Shown here: positions 1-8,956 of the stretch, piece after piece
How positions within the stretch are numbered: position 1 is the first letter of the stretch
Layout: the number at the start of each line of letters is the position of its first letter
Source: Alcaligenes endophyticus
GTDB taxonomy: Bacteria > Pseudomonadota > Gammaproteobacteria > Burkholderiales > Burkholderiaceae_B
Length of the DNA stretch: 64,000 nucleotides
Direction: 5' to 3'
Assembly (NCBI RefSeq): GCF_026344035.1
Contig: NZ_JAPKND010000001.1
Span: 62,001-126,000 of the forward strand
Position numbers and translations under genes: made by a program
The notes under the pieces: generated by a model
Database searches by the model: none
Seen by the model: the letters and a program-made list of their open reading frames with translations, nothing else
What the model was told of the DNA's origin: nothing

Positions 1-830
1 CCGCCGGCACCCCCTCTTTAATCCCCCTACTCTTTGTCACCATTGCTTGCGGGGCCATTTCCGGTTTCCATGGCTTAGTATCTTCCGGCACTACCTCTAA
101 ACAACTCAACACAGAGCGCGACGGACGATTCGTCGGATACTTTGGCGCTATAGGTGAAGGCGCACTCGCCTTAGCCACCATCATTGCGGCATCAGCCGGT
201 TTTGCAAGCTTAGCGGAATGGAAAACGGTTTATCACTCTTTTGGACAAGGTGGCGTGAACGCGTTCATTCAGGGTGGTGGCGCTATTTTGCATGCAGGTA
301 CAGGTATTAGCACTGAAATTTCGGCCACTATGCTCACCGTGATGGCGGCCCTCTTTGCCGGTACCACCATGGATACAGGTCTACGTCTACAACGGTATAT
401 TTTCCAAGAGTGGGGTGAAATTTATGATGTTAAATGGCTAGGCAAGGCCTTCCCAGCGACTGCCCTATCCGTTATCACGTGTTTAATCTTAGCCTTTGGC
501 GCCGGCGGTGCAAGCGGTTCAGGTGGGCTGATCATCTGGCCACTCTTTGGTACCACGAATCAATTATTGGCCGGCTTAACCCTGCTCGTGATCGCTGTCA
601 TGCTCGTGCGTCAGAAGTCGCCCACTATCTACATCACGGCTCCCCTGACCTTTGTGTTGGTCATGACACTGGCGGCTCTGTTGCTCCAACTAAAAGAGTT
701 TTACCTTAAACAGAACTGGTTCTTGTTAGGCTTAGATATCATCGTACTCATCGCTGCCATTCTGGTGACACTAGAGTGCATCTCCGCCTTACGTCGAGAA
801 AAACGAGCGGCTGCCTTAGTCAGTTCGTAA
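1..830 (+). CDS. cstA: carbon starvation protein CstA, 3' part
   Basis: This is the C-terminal part of a CstA-family peptide/pyruvate transporter of the inner membrane. The reading frame is open from base 3, so the gene starts outside the window. About 275 residues are visible. They include the family-typical segment ACGAISGFHGLVSSGTTSKQ near the start and several hydrophobic helices, with the last helix pair followed by a basic tail (RREKRAA). The motif FGTTNQLLAGLTLL before the last helices is also typical of the family. A strong terminator follows the stop codon. CstA proteins take up peptides or pyruvate during carbon limitation; the substrate cannot be told from this fragment. The family call is secure and the substrate is inference. 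Confidence 0.9.
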   Translation, partial: AGTPSLIPLLFVTIACGAISGFHGLVSSGTTSKQLNTERDGRFVGYFGAIGEGALALATIIAASAGFASLAEWKTVYHSFGQGGVNAFIQGGGAILHAGTGISTEISATMLTVMAALFAGTTMDTGLRLQRYIFQEWGEIYDVKWLGKAFPATALSVITCLILAFGAGGASGSGGLIIWPLFGTTNQLLAGLTLLVIAVMLVRQKSPTIYITAPLTFVLVMTLAALLLQLKEFYLKQNWFLLGLDIIVLIAAILVTLECISALRREKRAAALVSS

Positions 831-841
831 CCTGCTGCTAC

Positions 842-873
842 AGTCCCCGTCTGCTGTTCGACGGGGACTTTTT
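842..873 (+). terminator. rho-independent terminator after cstA
   Basis: The 10-bp arms AGTCCCCGTC (842-851) and GACGGGGACT (860-869) are perfectly complementary around an 8-base loop and run into a short T tract (869-873). It lies 11 bases after the cstA stop and just before the next start codon, so it probably uncouples or attenuates expression of the downstream small gene and ATPase. Confidence 0.85.
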
Positions 874-886
874 ATTGGACGCTCTC

Positions 887-1165
887 ATGAAAGGCACTTT
901 CTCACGTTTTAGTCATTGGTGCAAAAAAGCCAGTATCGCTGGCGAAACCTACTACAACTCACCCTATCGTGCTGCAATTGCTAGAGCCAAACGTGAAGAA
1001 GACGACCTGTTCATGCTCTTGGTGTTTTCAGAAATGATGGGCGTACCTAATCCAGCCTCATGGTATACCTTAGAGCTACAACCCTTACTTATCCAACGCT
1101 TTCACGATTGGCACATTCGTATGGGTATGGAGCGCTCCCCTCTCGACCATTTCCGCTGTTGTTAA
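887..1165 (+). CDS. small protein ending in Cys-Cys (cory-CC-star-like)
   Basis: A 92-residue soluble-looking protein ending in RCC just before the stop. The ATG at 887 is preferred over an in-frame start at 776, because the upstream extension would run through the cstA end and the terminator. Size, terminal Cys-Cys and position directly upstream of an ArsA-type ATPase (one base apart) fit the small family that NCBI names cory-CC-star, as I remember it; I could not check this. It does not look like YbdD/YjiX, the usual small partner of CstA. The function is unknown. The tight linkage suggests that it works with the ATPase, for example as a thiol-bearing client or partner. That is inference. 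Confidence 0.6.
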   Translation: MKGTFSRFSHWCKKASIAGETYYNSPYRAAIARAKREEDDLFMLLVFSEMMGVPNPASWYTLELQPLLIQRFHDWHIRMGMERSPLDHFRCC

Positions 1166-1166
1166 T

Positions 1167-2186
1167 ATGAATTCTTTATCCATCACTGAGCTTCTTCAAC
1201 AACGGCAGCTACTATTACTCGGTGGTAAAGGCGGCGTAGGCAAAACGACAATGTCCTCGTCATTAGCAGTGTTGGCCGCGTCGCTAGGACGTCGAGTGTT
1301 GCTGGTTTCTACAGATCCGGCACATAGCCTCAGCGATGCCTTTGCGCGCCAGATAGGTGCGCATACCACCATGCTAGCCCCTAATTTATGGGGTTTAGAA
1401 ATAGATCCTGATGCCGAAGCTGAGGCCTATTTAGAGCGCGTTCTAGCCCAAATGCGACGCTACGCAGGCCCGGATCAAATCAATGAGTTACAGCGCCAGC
1501 TACAACTGACGCGTCAATCGCCTGGTGCCCAAGAGGCTGCATTGCTTGAGCGCTTATCCAACGTGATTGAGTCTGGCTTAGAAAATTACGATCTCGTCAT
1601 AATAGATACCGCGCCCACAGGCCACACGCTACGTTTACTCAGCCTGCCTGAGGTTATGGCTGCCTGGACGGACGGATTACTGCGGCACAACAAACGCTCG
1701 CAACACCTGGGCTCGGTACTTAAGCATTTAACCCCCGCACGGAGTATAGACAGCCTCACGGGTGACCCTACCGAGCATCACACTGCCGAACTGAGCGATA
1801 AAGATAAAGAGCTTGTAAATACCTTGACGCGCCGTCAGAGCCTTTTCCACCGTACTCGCCGGCGCTTGAGCGACGCGAACACTACCGCTTTTATTTTTGT
1901 ATTAACGCCAGAACGCTTACCTATACTTGAAACCGAACGGGCAGTAAAAACGCTACAAGAGCAAAAGATCCCCATTGCAGGACTGATTGTGAATCGGCTC
2001 CTACCCACGCTTGAGGACAATCCCTTTTGGCATAACCGCCGTCTACAGCAAGACAAGCACCTGCTTGACTTACAGCATCGCCTTCCTCATCAAGCATATT
2101 GCCATGTCACCCTACAAGCAGATGATGTAAGCGGCTTAGAAGCCTTAACCAAAATGGGGCAACACCTGCGGGAACAAAGCGGTTAA
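1167..2186 (+). CDS. ArsA/Get3-family ATPase
   Basis: A 339-residue single-domain ArsA-like ATPase of the SIMIBI class. The deviant Walker A KGGVGKTT lies at residues 21-28, followed by the family-typical VSTDPAHSLSDAF (about 48-60), where the Asp is switch I. DTAPTGHTLRLLSLP near residue 147 is the switch II/A-loop signature of ArsA/Get3. It is half the length of the tandem ArsA of arsenite pumps, and no arsB, arsD or arsR is nearby, so arsenite export is unlikely. It starts one base after the small Cys-Cys protein, so the two are probably co-translated. Members outside ars operons have poorly defined roles (targeting or metallation are proposed), and the client here is unknown. Confidence 0.85.
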   Translation: MNSLSITELLQQRQLLLLGGKGGVGKTTMSSSLAVLAASLGRRVLLVSTDPAHSLSDAFARQIGAHTTMLAPNLWGLEIDPDAEAEAYLERVLAQMRRYAGPDQINELQRQLQLTRQSPGAQEAALLERLSNVIESGLENYDLVIIDTAPTGHTLRLLSLPEVMAAWTDGLLRHNKRSQHLGSVLKHLTPARSIDSLTGDPTEHHTAELSDKDKELVNTLTRRQSLFHRTRRRLSDANTTAFIFVLTPERLPILETERAVKTLQEQKIPIAGLIVNRLLPTLEDNPFWHNRRLQQDKHLLDLQHRLPHQAYCHVTLQADDVSGLEALTKMGQHLREQSG

Positions 2187-2354
2187 AACTACGTTACACC
2201 TATACATTCTGTGACTTCAAAAGAGTACTAAGGGCCTACGGCTTCTGGCATGATAGTTCCTGCGCGAAGCCTAGCTTGCGAGCACTGCCACTACAATAGT
2301 GCTTCGCTTAGGCGCTTGTATTACGTTACTCTTTTTAAGCAAGGTTATTTCATA

Positions 2355-5300
2355 GTGTCATCCCGTTTAACCCGCATGCTGCTTGTCAATGCTAAAACCT
2401 CGGGCATACACCCTTCAGGTACGATCACAGAAATTGATCCACGCGACGGCGCCGCCATTACCGGTGAAAATGGCGTTGGTAAAACCACCACTCTACAGCT
2501 TTTTCCGCTATTTTTCGGCTGCCCACCCAGCCGTATTGTCACGGCTGGCGGTGGCATGCAACCCATGTTGCGCTTTGTGTTACCCACTCCTGAAAGCGCC
2601 ATTGTATTTGAGTATCAACGCGGTAACCCTGATGACACGTGCCTAGTAACCATACGTCGCCAAGAAGGGCAAGACGCTCCTGAATACCGTTTTTTTCAGG
2701 GGCCCTTCAGGCCCGAACTTTTTGTGTACGATCTGCCCGATGGCAGTGGGCAGGCTTTTTACAACGATGCCGGTACAGTAAGTGCCGCGGACCGCTTAGG
2801 CATCGCACGCGTACGCAAACTAGATGGTTCACAATATCGAGCTGTTATTTTACGTATTCGTACGCAAGCGCGAGACCAAAGCGAATTGCGGCGCCTCGCA
2901 CAACACTACAGCTTTGCTCGTCGCTCTTTACAGCACTTAGATCGTCTCGTTGCTAACGTTGTCAAAGAGCATGTCGACTTCAAAGACTTCATTACTTTAG
3001 CGCTGTCTATGGTCTATGAGTCTATGGGAGGTTTAGGGGGAGCGAACTCACCTAGCCCGCAACCCATACGATTACGTCAAACTCAAGATCAAATCCAAAT
3101 TTGGCTCAATAATCGTGACGCAGCTGAACGTGCTCTCAAACTCAAGCCACAGCTTGAACAGCTTCATCACACGATCACGCAAAGCCGTGAAAACCGTCAA
3201 CAATTAATGCTGCTTAAGCATGAGTTGCTGTACTGCACTGCTCGTCTGGAACAAGCACATGTGCAGATCAAGCAAGCGCTAGACGATGCCGCCATAGCGC
3301 GTGCAGAACAAGAGCAAACTGAACATACACAGCGGCGCATGGCGCAAGAGCAACAAGAAGCCATACACCTGCAACTGAACGCACGGCAAGAAGCCTTGCT
3401 AAGTCTAGAAACTCAAGCCAGACACTATCAAAACGAGTCCGCATCAGATTGGGCACAACGCATGCCCGAGTTAGAAACGCTACGTTTACAACGTAAACAG
3501 AACACCGATCAACTTGAGTTGATAGAAGAAAAAGTACGTCATATTACGGGCAAAATAGATCAACGCAGTGCGGAAATACGTACCGAAGTTGCGCAACAAA
3601 AGGCTTTAATAGAGAGCCAAAAAGCACGCCCCCACCAAGACTATGAACAGGCAAAAGATCACACTCTGGCAAGCCAAGAGGAGCAACTGCAGGAGCTACA
3701 AGCCGTTCTTGAGGAACGCTTACTTGAGCAAGAACAGCGTATTGCCCAGGCCCATCATCAGGTTGGACTTTGTAGCTCAGCGATTGAGCGTCCCGTCATT
3801 GCTGAACACTATCAGGATGATCTCGACGCCAGTGCGGCCAGCCTTAGCCAAGCGCAAACTGATTTAGCACAGGCTATTAACGCTCAAGCGGATGCCTTGG
3901 CACAAAAGGATCAAGCAAGCCACCTGCAACAACAGGCCGAGCGCAACGTAACGGATGCCAAGATTATCCTGAGTCAGGCAGAGCAAAAGCTACTGCTCGC
4001 ACAACAAGCACTACACCCCGAAGATGGGACTCTATTAGCCACCCTAAGGCAAACCCCTGCCTATGAATGGAGTCATCACTTAGCGCGCGTCCTAGACCCC
4101 GCCTTATTACAACGTACAGACTTAGCACCTAAGCCGCCCACCGAGCTGCCGCATGATCTAAGTTTATATGGCTGGGCCTTAAACACAGAGGCTATCGCCT
4201 CACCCAGTTGGAGCGATGACCAAGCGCTGCAGCAAGAGCTCACCCAATGCCAACAGCATAAAGAAGCAGCCGTTACTCGAGTAAAAGATAGTTTGCAGGC
4301 ACTGGAAAACGCTGCCAGACACTGGCAGAGCACTCAAGATGCCTGGGTAGAAAAAACGGCTCAGCGGCAGGTGGCTGAACAACGCGCAGAACAAAAAAAA
4401 TCTGAATTAGCTGTGCGAAAACAATACCGAGATCAAGCTCGAGAACAAGCAAAAGAGCAGGCGCAGATGGCTTTGCAAGACGCGCAGCGTGTATTACGCC
4501 AGGTGCAGCAAGAGCGCGAACAACTACAACAGCAGCATAGCGAGCGCAGCCGTCAAGTGAAGGCGCATCATGCTGACTTAATTCAGAAGCACAAACATCG
4601 CCGAGATGCTGCGTTATCTGCGTTAGCGAAACAGATAAACAGCGTACAAGAGCAAGCCGAAAACTTATTGGATGCATTACAAAAAGAGCGTGATCGCAGA
4701 TTGACTGAGGATGAGGTCGACCCGGCCGCCGTTAATCAGCTAAGGCAACATATTGCCGAGATAAGGCAGAACATCCAAACCCTGGAAAATAAGCAATCGG
4801 TCGTGCAGCAGTGGCAACAATGGGTGCAAAACGATGGGCCCGCAAAACTGGCTGCGCTCCAAGAAGAATTAGTTCAATTGAAACAGGCTCAAACGCAGTT
4901 GAGCATACAAACTCAACAACAGAACAAACAAGCGCAAGCCGATGCCCAAGCTTATGCAAAAGCACGTAATGAGCGGCTAGAAGAACAGCATCGTATAGAG
5001 TACGAACAACACCAAGCACAGCAGTTAATGAGCGAATTAGCTGACGTTGCAACTCCAGCAGTCCCCCCTATCGAGCAAGGTCATGAGTTACCCTTTATAA
5101 AGGGTCAGATAAACACATGCAGGCAACAAGGCGTGGAACTATTGCGCCAGCTACAACAAAGCAAAGATAGAATTTATAACGAGCTAACCAATAAAGACAG
5201 CGATGTAAAAGAGCTCATTGTGCAACATATGGAAACGCATACGCACACTGATAGCAGTGTGATTGAGCAAGCCCAAGAGCTACAAAACATCTACCGTAAC

Positions 5301-6077
5301 CTGGGTCATTTAGTGATAGCCTCCATTAATAGCAGCCTAGGCCCGTTATTAGAAAACATTGGTGAGTTTCGTAAGACTATTGCACGCTTTGAAAGCCGTG
5401 TGCATGACTTTAATAAAGACCTGCAAATCGGGTTGAGCCAAGTTTCTTTGCGCACTGAGCGTTTACGCGACCTCGAAATTCACATTGTGTGTGATTTCGA
5501 AAAGCTCGATTATTTAAAGAAACTAGATCAACTGCACTCAATTACCCTAGATCATCGTTTGCGCATGAGCGACACCATCGTAGACACTGTGCCCCCCGCC
5601 TCTACCGCGCAAGCACTACGCGACATCTTAGCCTTGCTCAGCAATAACTCCTTAGAGATCAACCTAGCTCAGCACATTACGCTCAAAGGCAGTGCTAACG
5701 ATGGCGGCAATATCAAGCCCTTTAACCGTGAAAGTGAACTGCAACGACTTAGCTCCACGGGTATTACCGCTATTGCTTTGATCACTTTACTCTCGGGTAT
5801 GCTGAATGTGGTGCGGCGCGAAGAAAAAATCTATATCCCTTGGGTAACCGATGAGGTGGGTCGCTTTGATGCCAAAAACTTCAAAAGCCTGATGGCTTCG
5901 CTACGAGACAACCATATCGATGTGGTCACGGCCTCCCCCGCCTTGACCCCTGCAATGTATCCCCATTTCCGGAACCGTTATATATTCCGACCAGGCAGTA
6001 GAGTGTCCGTTTTCCAGGCTGCAAGTGAGCCAATTTCCACCACTGGTCCCATCACGACACCGGGAGCCCTAGTATGA
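2355..6077 (+). CDS. jetC: SMC-like ATPase of a Wadjet/MksB-type system (JetC-like)
   Basis: An SMC/MukB-like motor subunit of about 1240 residues. The Walker A GENGVGKTT is at about residues 37-45. Long Gln/Glu/Arg-rich coiled coils run from about 250 to 560 and 640 to 960, split by a hinge-like segment at about 565-620. The C-terminal head holds a signature-like LSSTGITAIAL and a Walker B ending in TDEVGRFD (about 1165). I chose the GTG at 2355 because homology-like sequence begins there; an ATG at 2250 would add 35 unconvincing residues, and an ATG at 2376 is also possible. The gene overlaps jetB by ATGA. In Wadjet/MksB systems this subunit extrudes DNA loops and senses small circular DNA. 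The assignment is from domain layout and operon content. Confidence 0.85.
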   Translation: MSSRLTRMLLVNAKTSGIHPSGTITEIDPRDGAAITGENGVGKTTTLQLFPLFFGCPPSRIVTAGGGMQPMLRFVLPTPESAIVFEYQRGNPDDTCLVTIRRQEGQDAPEYRFFQGPFRPELFVYDLPDGSGQAFYNDAGTVSAADRLGIARVRKLDGSQYRAVILRIRTQARDQSELRRLAQHYSFARRSLQHLDRLVANVVKEHVDFKDFITLALSMVYESMGGLGGANSPSPQPIRLRQTQDQIQIWLNNRDAAERALKLKPQLEQLHHTITQSRENRQQLMLLKHELLYCTARLEQAHVQIKQALDDAAIARAEQEQTEHTQRRMAQEQQEAIHLQLNARQEALLSLETQARHYQNESASDWAQRMPELETLRLQRKQNTDQLELIEEKVRHITGKIDQRSAEIRTEVAQQKALIESQKARPHQDYEQAKDHTLASQEEQLQELQAVLEERLLEQEQRIAQAHHQVGLCSSAIERPVIAEHYQDDLDASAASLSQAQTDLAQAINAQADALAQKDQASHLQQQAERNVTDAKIILSQAEQKLLLAQQALHPEDGTLLATLRQTPAYEWSHHLARVLDPALLQRTDLAPKPPTELPHDLSLYGWALNTEAIASPSWSDDQALQQELTQCQQHKEAAVTRVKDSLQALENAARHWQSTQDAWVEKTAQRQVAEQRAEQKKSELAVRKQYRDQAREQAKEQAQMALQDAQRVLRQVQQEREQLQQQHSERSRQVKAHHADLIQKHKHRRDAALSALAKQINSVQEQAENLLDALQKERDRRLTEDEVDPAAVNQLRQHIAEIRQNIQTLENKQSVVQQWQQWVQNDGPAKLAALQEELVQLKQAQTQLSIQTQQQNKQAQADAQAYAKARNERLEEQHRIEYEQHQAQQLMSELADVATPAVPPIEQGHELPFIKGQINTCRQQGVELLRQLQQSKDRIYNELTNKDSDVKELIVQHMETHTHTDSSVIEQAQELQNIYRNLGHLVIASINSSLGPLLENIGEFRKTIARFESRVHDFNKDLQIGLSQVSLRTERLRDLEIHIVCDFEKLDYLKKLDQLHSITLDHRLRMSDTIVDTVPPASTAQALRDILALLSNNSLEINLAQHITLKGSANDGGNIKPFNRESELQRLSSTGITAIALITLLSGMLNVVRREEKIYIPWVTDEVGRFDAKNFKSLMASLRDNHIDVVTASPALTPAMYPHFRNRYIFRPGSRVSVFQAASEPISTTGPITTPGALV

Positions 6078-6733
6078 TGAAAGCTCGTATTCGGCTTGCC
6101 TTATTAGATGGCAAATACCTCTGCCCCTACCGTTACCCTGACGAATATGCTTGCTTGGCTGAGCAAGAGTCTGAGCGCACAGCGGTGAACCAATGGCTCA
6201 ATGAAATTGAGATGCGTCTGGCGCGCTTAGGTGATGATGGCGCTTTTTTCATGGCTCCTCAGCAAATACAAGCCCACGATTTGGCCCGTATCCGTGATGA
6301 ATTTGCTCGTTTTCGTGATGTCTACGGCCCATTGGTGCATATGTTGGATATGTTACGCAATGCCCAAGAAGAGTTTTCGTTTCAACCTGGTGAGTACCTG
6401 CAACTGGCTGACTTGGTGCTAAGCGTCAATGGCAGTGCCACCCTAGAGGGTCAATTACGCTCGTTTGAGATCAGCGGCACCCACAAACGCTACTCGAACC
6501 ACGAACTACTCAAGCGTATGCTCGACAACTTAAGCAAAGAAGGTTATTTAATTCTGAGCAACCCAGAGCGACATGTCTACCGCTGTACCGGAAAGCTTCA
6601 GCAACTATCCCTAGCACTGGAATATATGGCCGAGCGCCAAGGCCTTATCAATAGCACCCACGAGCACGAAACCCACGAGCAAAGTGAACTGCTTGATGCT
6701 TTATATGTAGACGATGAGGCAGAATCCATATGA
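6074..6733 (+). CDS. jetB: MksE/JetB-like condensin subunit
   Basis: A 219-residue, mostly helical, acidic protein that overlaps the SMC gene upstream and the next gene downstream, each by ATGA, so the three are translationally coupled. Size, position and a winged-helix-like C-terminal half (about 120-190, with HKRYSNHELLKRMLDNLSKE) fit the MksE/JetB (MukE-like) family, which bridges the kleisin subunit and the SMC heads. The last 30 residues are Glu/His-rich and probably disordered. A second ATG directly follows the first. The call rests largely on context together with size and fold-like features. Confidence 0.75.
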   Translation: MMKARIRLALLDGKYLCPYRYPDEYACLAEQESERTAVNQWLNEIEMRLARLGDDGAFFMAPQQIQAHDLARIRDEFARFRDVYGPLVHMLDMLRNAQEEFSFQPGEYLQLADLVLSVNGSATLEGQLRSFEISGTHKRYSNHELLKRMLDNLSKEGYLILSNPERHVYRCTGKLQQLSLALEYMAERQGLINSTHEHETHEQSELLDALYVDDEAESI

Positions 6734-8019
6734 ACGACATGGTTTTCTCTGACCCGCGCGGGCGCAAAAAGATCATCGACAATCGAGGGCAGATTCGGCA
6801 AGTTTTTCAATATCTACAAAAACACTTTGATGTTTTGGCCGATGCGCTAGACGGCGCACTAGAGAACCACGACAAAGCACGAACCACAGCGATTCAAGAG
6901 CTCGCATCTATTAATGCTTTACTTCCCTACGGCGAAGAAAGCTACCACTTAAACCCGCACTTACGGCATTACCTTAAGGATCATCTCAACCTATATCAGG
7001 CCTTTGAAAGCTTAACTCGCATTTCGCCCATGATCACCCAGGCCAGACTGCACTGGCATGAGCTTTGCGATCTACAGCAACATGGTGAACACGAAGACGC
7101 TGAGCAAGTGGAGGACTCGTTAGACCACACCATTACCAATTTAATTCATAGCAACGAACGCAACTTAATGTTGCTCACTGCAATGGTCAGCTCAGAGTAC
7201 GGCAACGTAGCGTCATTACGCGCTAAAATTCGACAAAATGAACATTACCGGCGTCAAGTTGTACAACTACTCAAAGAGCTGATTTCCGTTGAAGCGCTAC
7301 TGGGCAGAATAAATGAAAACCCCTATGAAAAAGGGGAAGTCATTTTACGCGCGCGACAAATGGTGAATGCCCGCCTAACAGGACGGCGCGCTGGCTGGGT
7401 CAGTCGACTCAATGACATACAAGCGGTAATTAGCCGCAAACTGTTTTTAGCCCGTAAGCTAGAACAACAACTATACGCCCTCTCACAAGCGGCACTCTGG
7501 TTGTCGCGCAACCCCACCACCGATGGCATTGATCTTGCGCCCAGTGCCCAAACCCCCGCTATCACACTGGATGCTTTATGTCGGCCAACGAGCATTCGGG
7601 TACGACCACAGATCGATTTTACTGATCGCACTTACCATATAGAAGAAGCACTAGAGCGCGCCTTACGTCGGCTACCGGCACCCGCTAGCACAAGCGTCGA
7701 AAAAGACCACGGCATTCAACGCGTACATGCGGTGAGCAATGAAGTGGCGCAAGAGGCCCTCTTGCCGGCAGATCAACTTATTGCTCAGCTCGTGCAGCAC
7801 CTGCAAAAACACCAAAGCAGTGCTTTATCCCTACTTCAATGGCAAATCGAGCAACGCCACACCGAGGCCATTGCGGATGAGATTTGGATATTGTATGCCT
7901 CCTCTCAATTATTGTTATATCCTCGCATAGAGTTGGAATATCACATTGGCCCAGCCTTAAGCGGACATTACAATGACAGGCTAGAAGATGTTACCGTACG
8001 CTTGACTAGCGCTGCCTAA
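6730..8019 (+). CDS. jetA: MksF/JetA-like kleisin subunit
   Basis: A 429-residue helical protein, the third gene of the coupled operon (ATGA overlap with jetB). Its length and all-helical make-up, with a N-terminal winged-helix-like stretch (GQIRQVFQYLQKHFDVLADAL, about 22-42) and a less structured middle (about 250-330), match MukF/MksF/JetA kleisins, which close the SMC ring through the two heads. The order SMC-MksE-MksF-nuclease is the reverse of the textbook jetABCD order but the same as mksB-E-F read from mksB. No catalytic motif is expected or seen. Confidence 0.75.
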   Translation: MNDMVFSDPRGRKKIIDNRGQIRQVFQYLQKHFDVLADALDGALENHDKARTTAIQELASINALLPYGEESYHLNPHLRHYLKDHLNLYQAFESLTRISPMITQARLHWHELCDLQQHGEHEDAEQVEDSLDHTITNLIHSNERNLMLLTAMVSSEYGNVASLRAKIRQNEHYRRQVVQLLKELISVEALLGRINENPYEKGEVILRARQMVNARLTGRRAGWVSRLNDIQAVISRKLFLARKLEQQLYALSQAALWLSRNPTTDGIDLAPSAQTPAITLDALCRPTSIRVRPQIDFTDRTYHIEEALERALRRLPAPASTSVEKDHGIQRVHAVSNEVAQEALLPADQLIAQLVQHLQKHQSSALSLLQWQIEQRHTEAIADEIWILYASSQLLLYPRIELEYHIGPALSGHYNDRLEDVTVRLTSAA

Positions 8020-8034
8020 CGCCTACTACTCGCT

Positions 8035-8880
8035 ATGCAAACACAAGAATTAGCCTTTTTACAAAAGCTCTTGCTAGAAGCTCAAGCAGATCCAAAGGCT
8101 GCCTTCCCCCTCACACGCCAGTTGTCACGCACGGCAGAAGCCTTTAGCCAACATCATCGTATAGGGCTACAAATAGGTAAGCGCTTTGAGTATCGAGCGG
8201 ATGACTTAGCGCGAGCCCAAGCCTTGATACGTTCACATGCCTTACCTCTACAAGCCAGTTCAACGCCACTTGATCGCGCTCAGGCATCCTTCATTCCAGG
8301 CCGATCGGAAAAGCACACCAGCTTAGCCCCGCATCATGGTGAGATCGCCATCTTGCCCCTCAGCTCGGGTTGCCTATATCAAGGCCAGCCTTTGCCCAGT
8401 CATTTACCCGGGTACATGGTGATAACTGAACAAGACGGTCATGCTATCCAAACAAAAAACATCGTGGTCGTAGAAAACTTTGAGACCTTTGTCCAACTAC
8501 GTCGCTATCACTGGCTGCTGAATCACCCCGCTGTTCAACAAGCGAGTCTTGCTGTGTTTAGGGGTGACAATTTATTTAAAGCCAATCATGCACTGGCATT
8601 TTTACACCTCCGACGTGAGCCTGTCTGGGCCTTCCCCGACTTTGATCCAGCTGGCTTAGGCTGGACGCTTTCTATGCCCCGCTTTGCAGGGCTATTATTT
8701 CCGTGGGAGGGTATGAGAGAGCGGCTGTTACGCCATAACCGTACCGATCTTTACCACGCCAGCGTAGCCCAATGGGAACAACACCTGACACACTCCAGCC
8801 ACGTAGATATACAACGCGCGTGGCAACTCATGCACTCACTATGGCGGGGCCTAAACCAAGAAGCGTTACGTGACATTTGA
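8035..8880 (+). CDS. jetD: JetD-like Toprim nuclease of the Wadjet system
   Basis: A 281-residue protein, 15 bases after jetA. The C-terminal half carries Toprim-type acidic motifs: VVVENFETF with E147, FRGDNLF with D178, and FPDFDPAGL with D202 and D204. In topoisomerase VI A-like Toprim folds the Glu and the DxD pair bind the catalytic metal, and JetD/MksG nucleases cleave the plasmid trapped by the SMC complex. It is shorter than the JetD proteins I remember (about 380 residues), so the N-terminal DNA-binding arm may be reduced. A 12-bp palindrome follows, marking the end of the operon. The nuclease role is inferred from family and context. Confidence 0.75.
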   Translation: MQTQELAFLQKLLLEAQADPKAAFPLTRQLSRTAEAFSQHHRIGLQIGKRFEYRADDLARAQALIRSHALPLQASSTPLDRAQASFIPGRSEKHTSLAPHHGEIAILPLSSGCLYQGQPLPSHLPGYMVITEQDGHAIQTKNIVVVENFETFVQLRRYHWLLNHPAVQQASLAVFRGDNLFKANHALAFLHLRREPVWAFPDFDPAGLGWTLSMPRFAGLLFPWEGMRERLLRHNRTDLYHASVAQWEQHLTHSSHVDIQRAWQLMHSLWRGLNQEALRDI

Positions 8881-8907
8881 AGGCTAGTGCTGGTTCACGC
8901 TGCGATG

Positions 8908-8942
8908 TGGTTAAACTCTCCCTTTGCAGAAGAGTTTAACCA
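8908..8942. terminator. 12-bp perfect palindrome between convergent genes
   Basis: The arms TGGTTAAACTCT (8908-8919) and AGAGTTTAACCA (8931-8942) are perfectly complementary around an 11-base loop. It lies between the convergent jetD (+) and lactonase (-) genes. There is no long T tract on either side, so it may be a weak bidirectional terminator or simply an mRNA-end hairpin. Confidence 0.6.
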
Positions 8943-8956
8943 GAGCATTGTCCCGT

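Noticed and set aside
1167-2186. Arsenite-pump ATPase ArsA
   Set aside because: It is a single half-length domain without arsB, arsD or arsR nearby and without the arsenite-binding Cys pattern of the tandem enzyme, so an arsenic role is not supported.
4076-5052. Several open frames on the minus strand inside the SMC-like gene
   Set aside because: They are shadows of the Gln-rich coiled-coil coding sequence and have no recognisable features.
2250-6077. Housekeeping MukB or a Rad50-type nuclease complex
   Set aside because: The neighbours (MksE-like, MksF-like, JetD-like) and the lack of a MukB-type gene order or an SbcD-like nuclease favour a Wadjet/Mks system.
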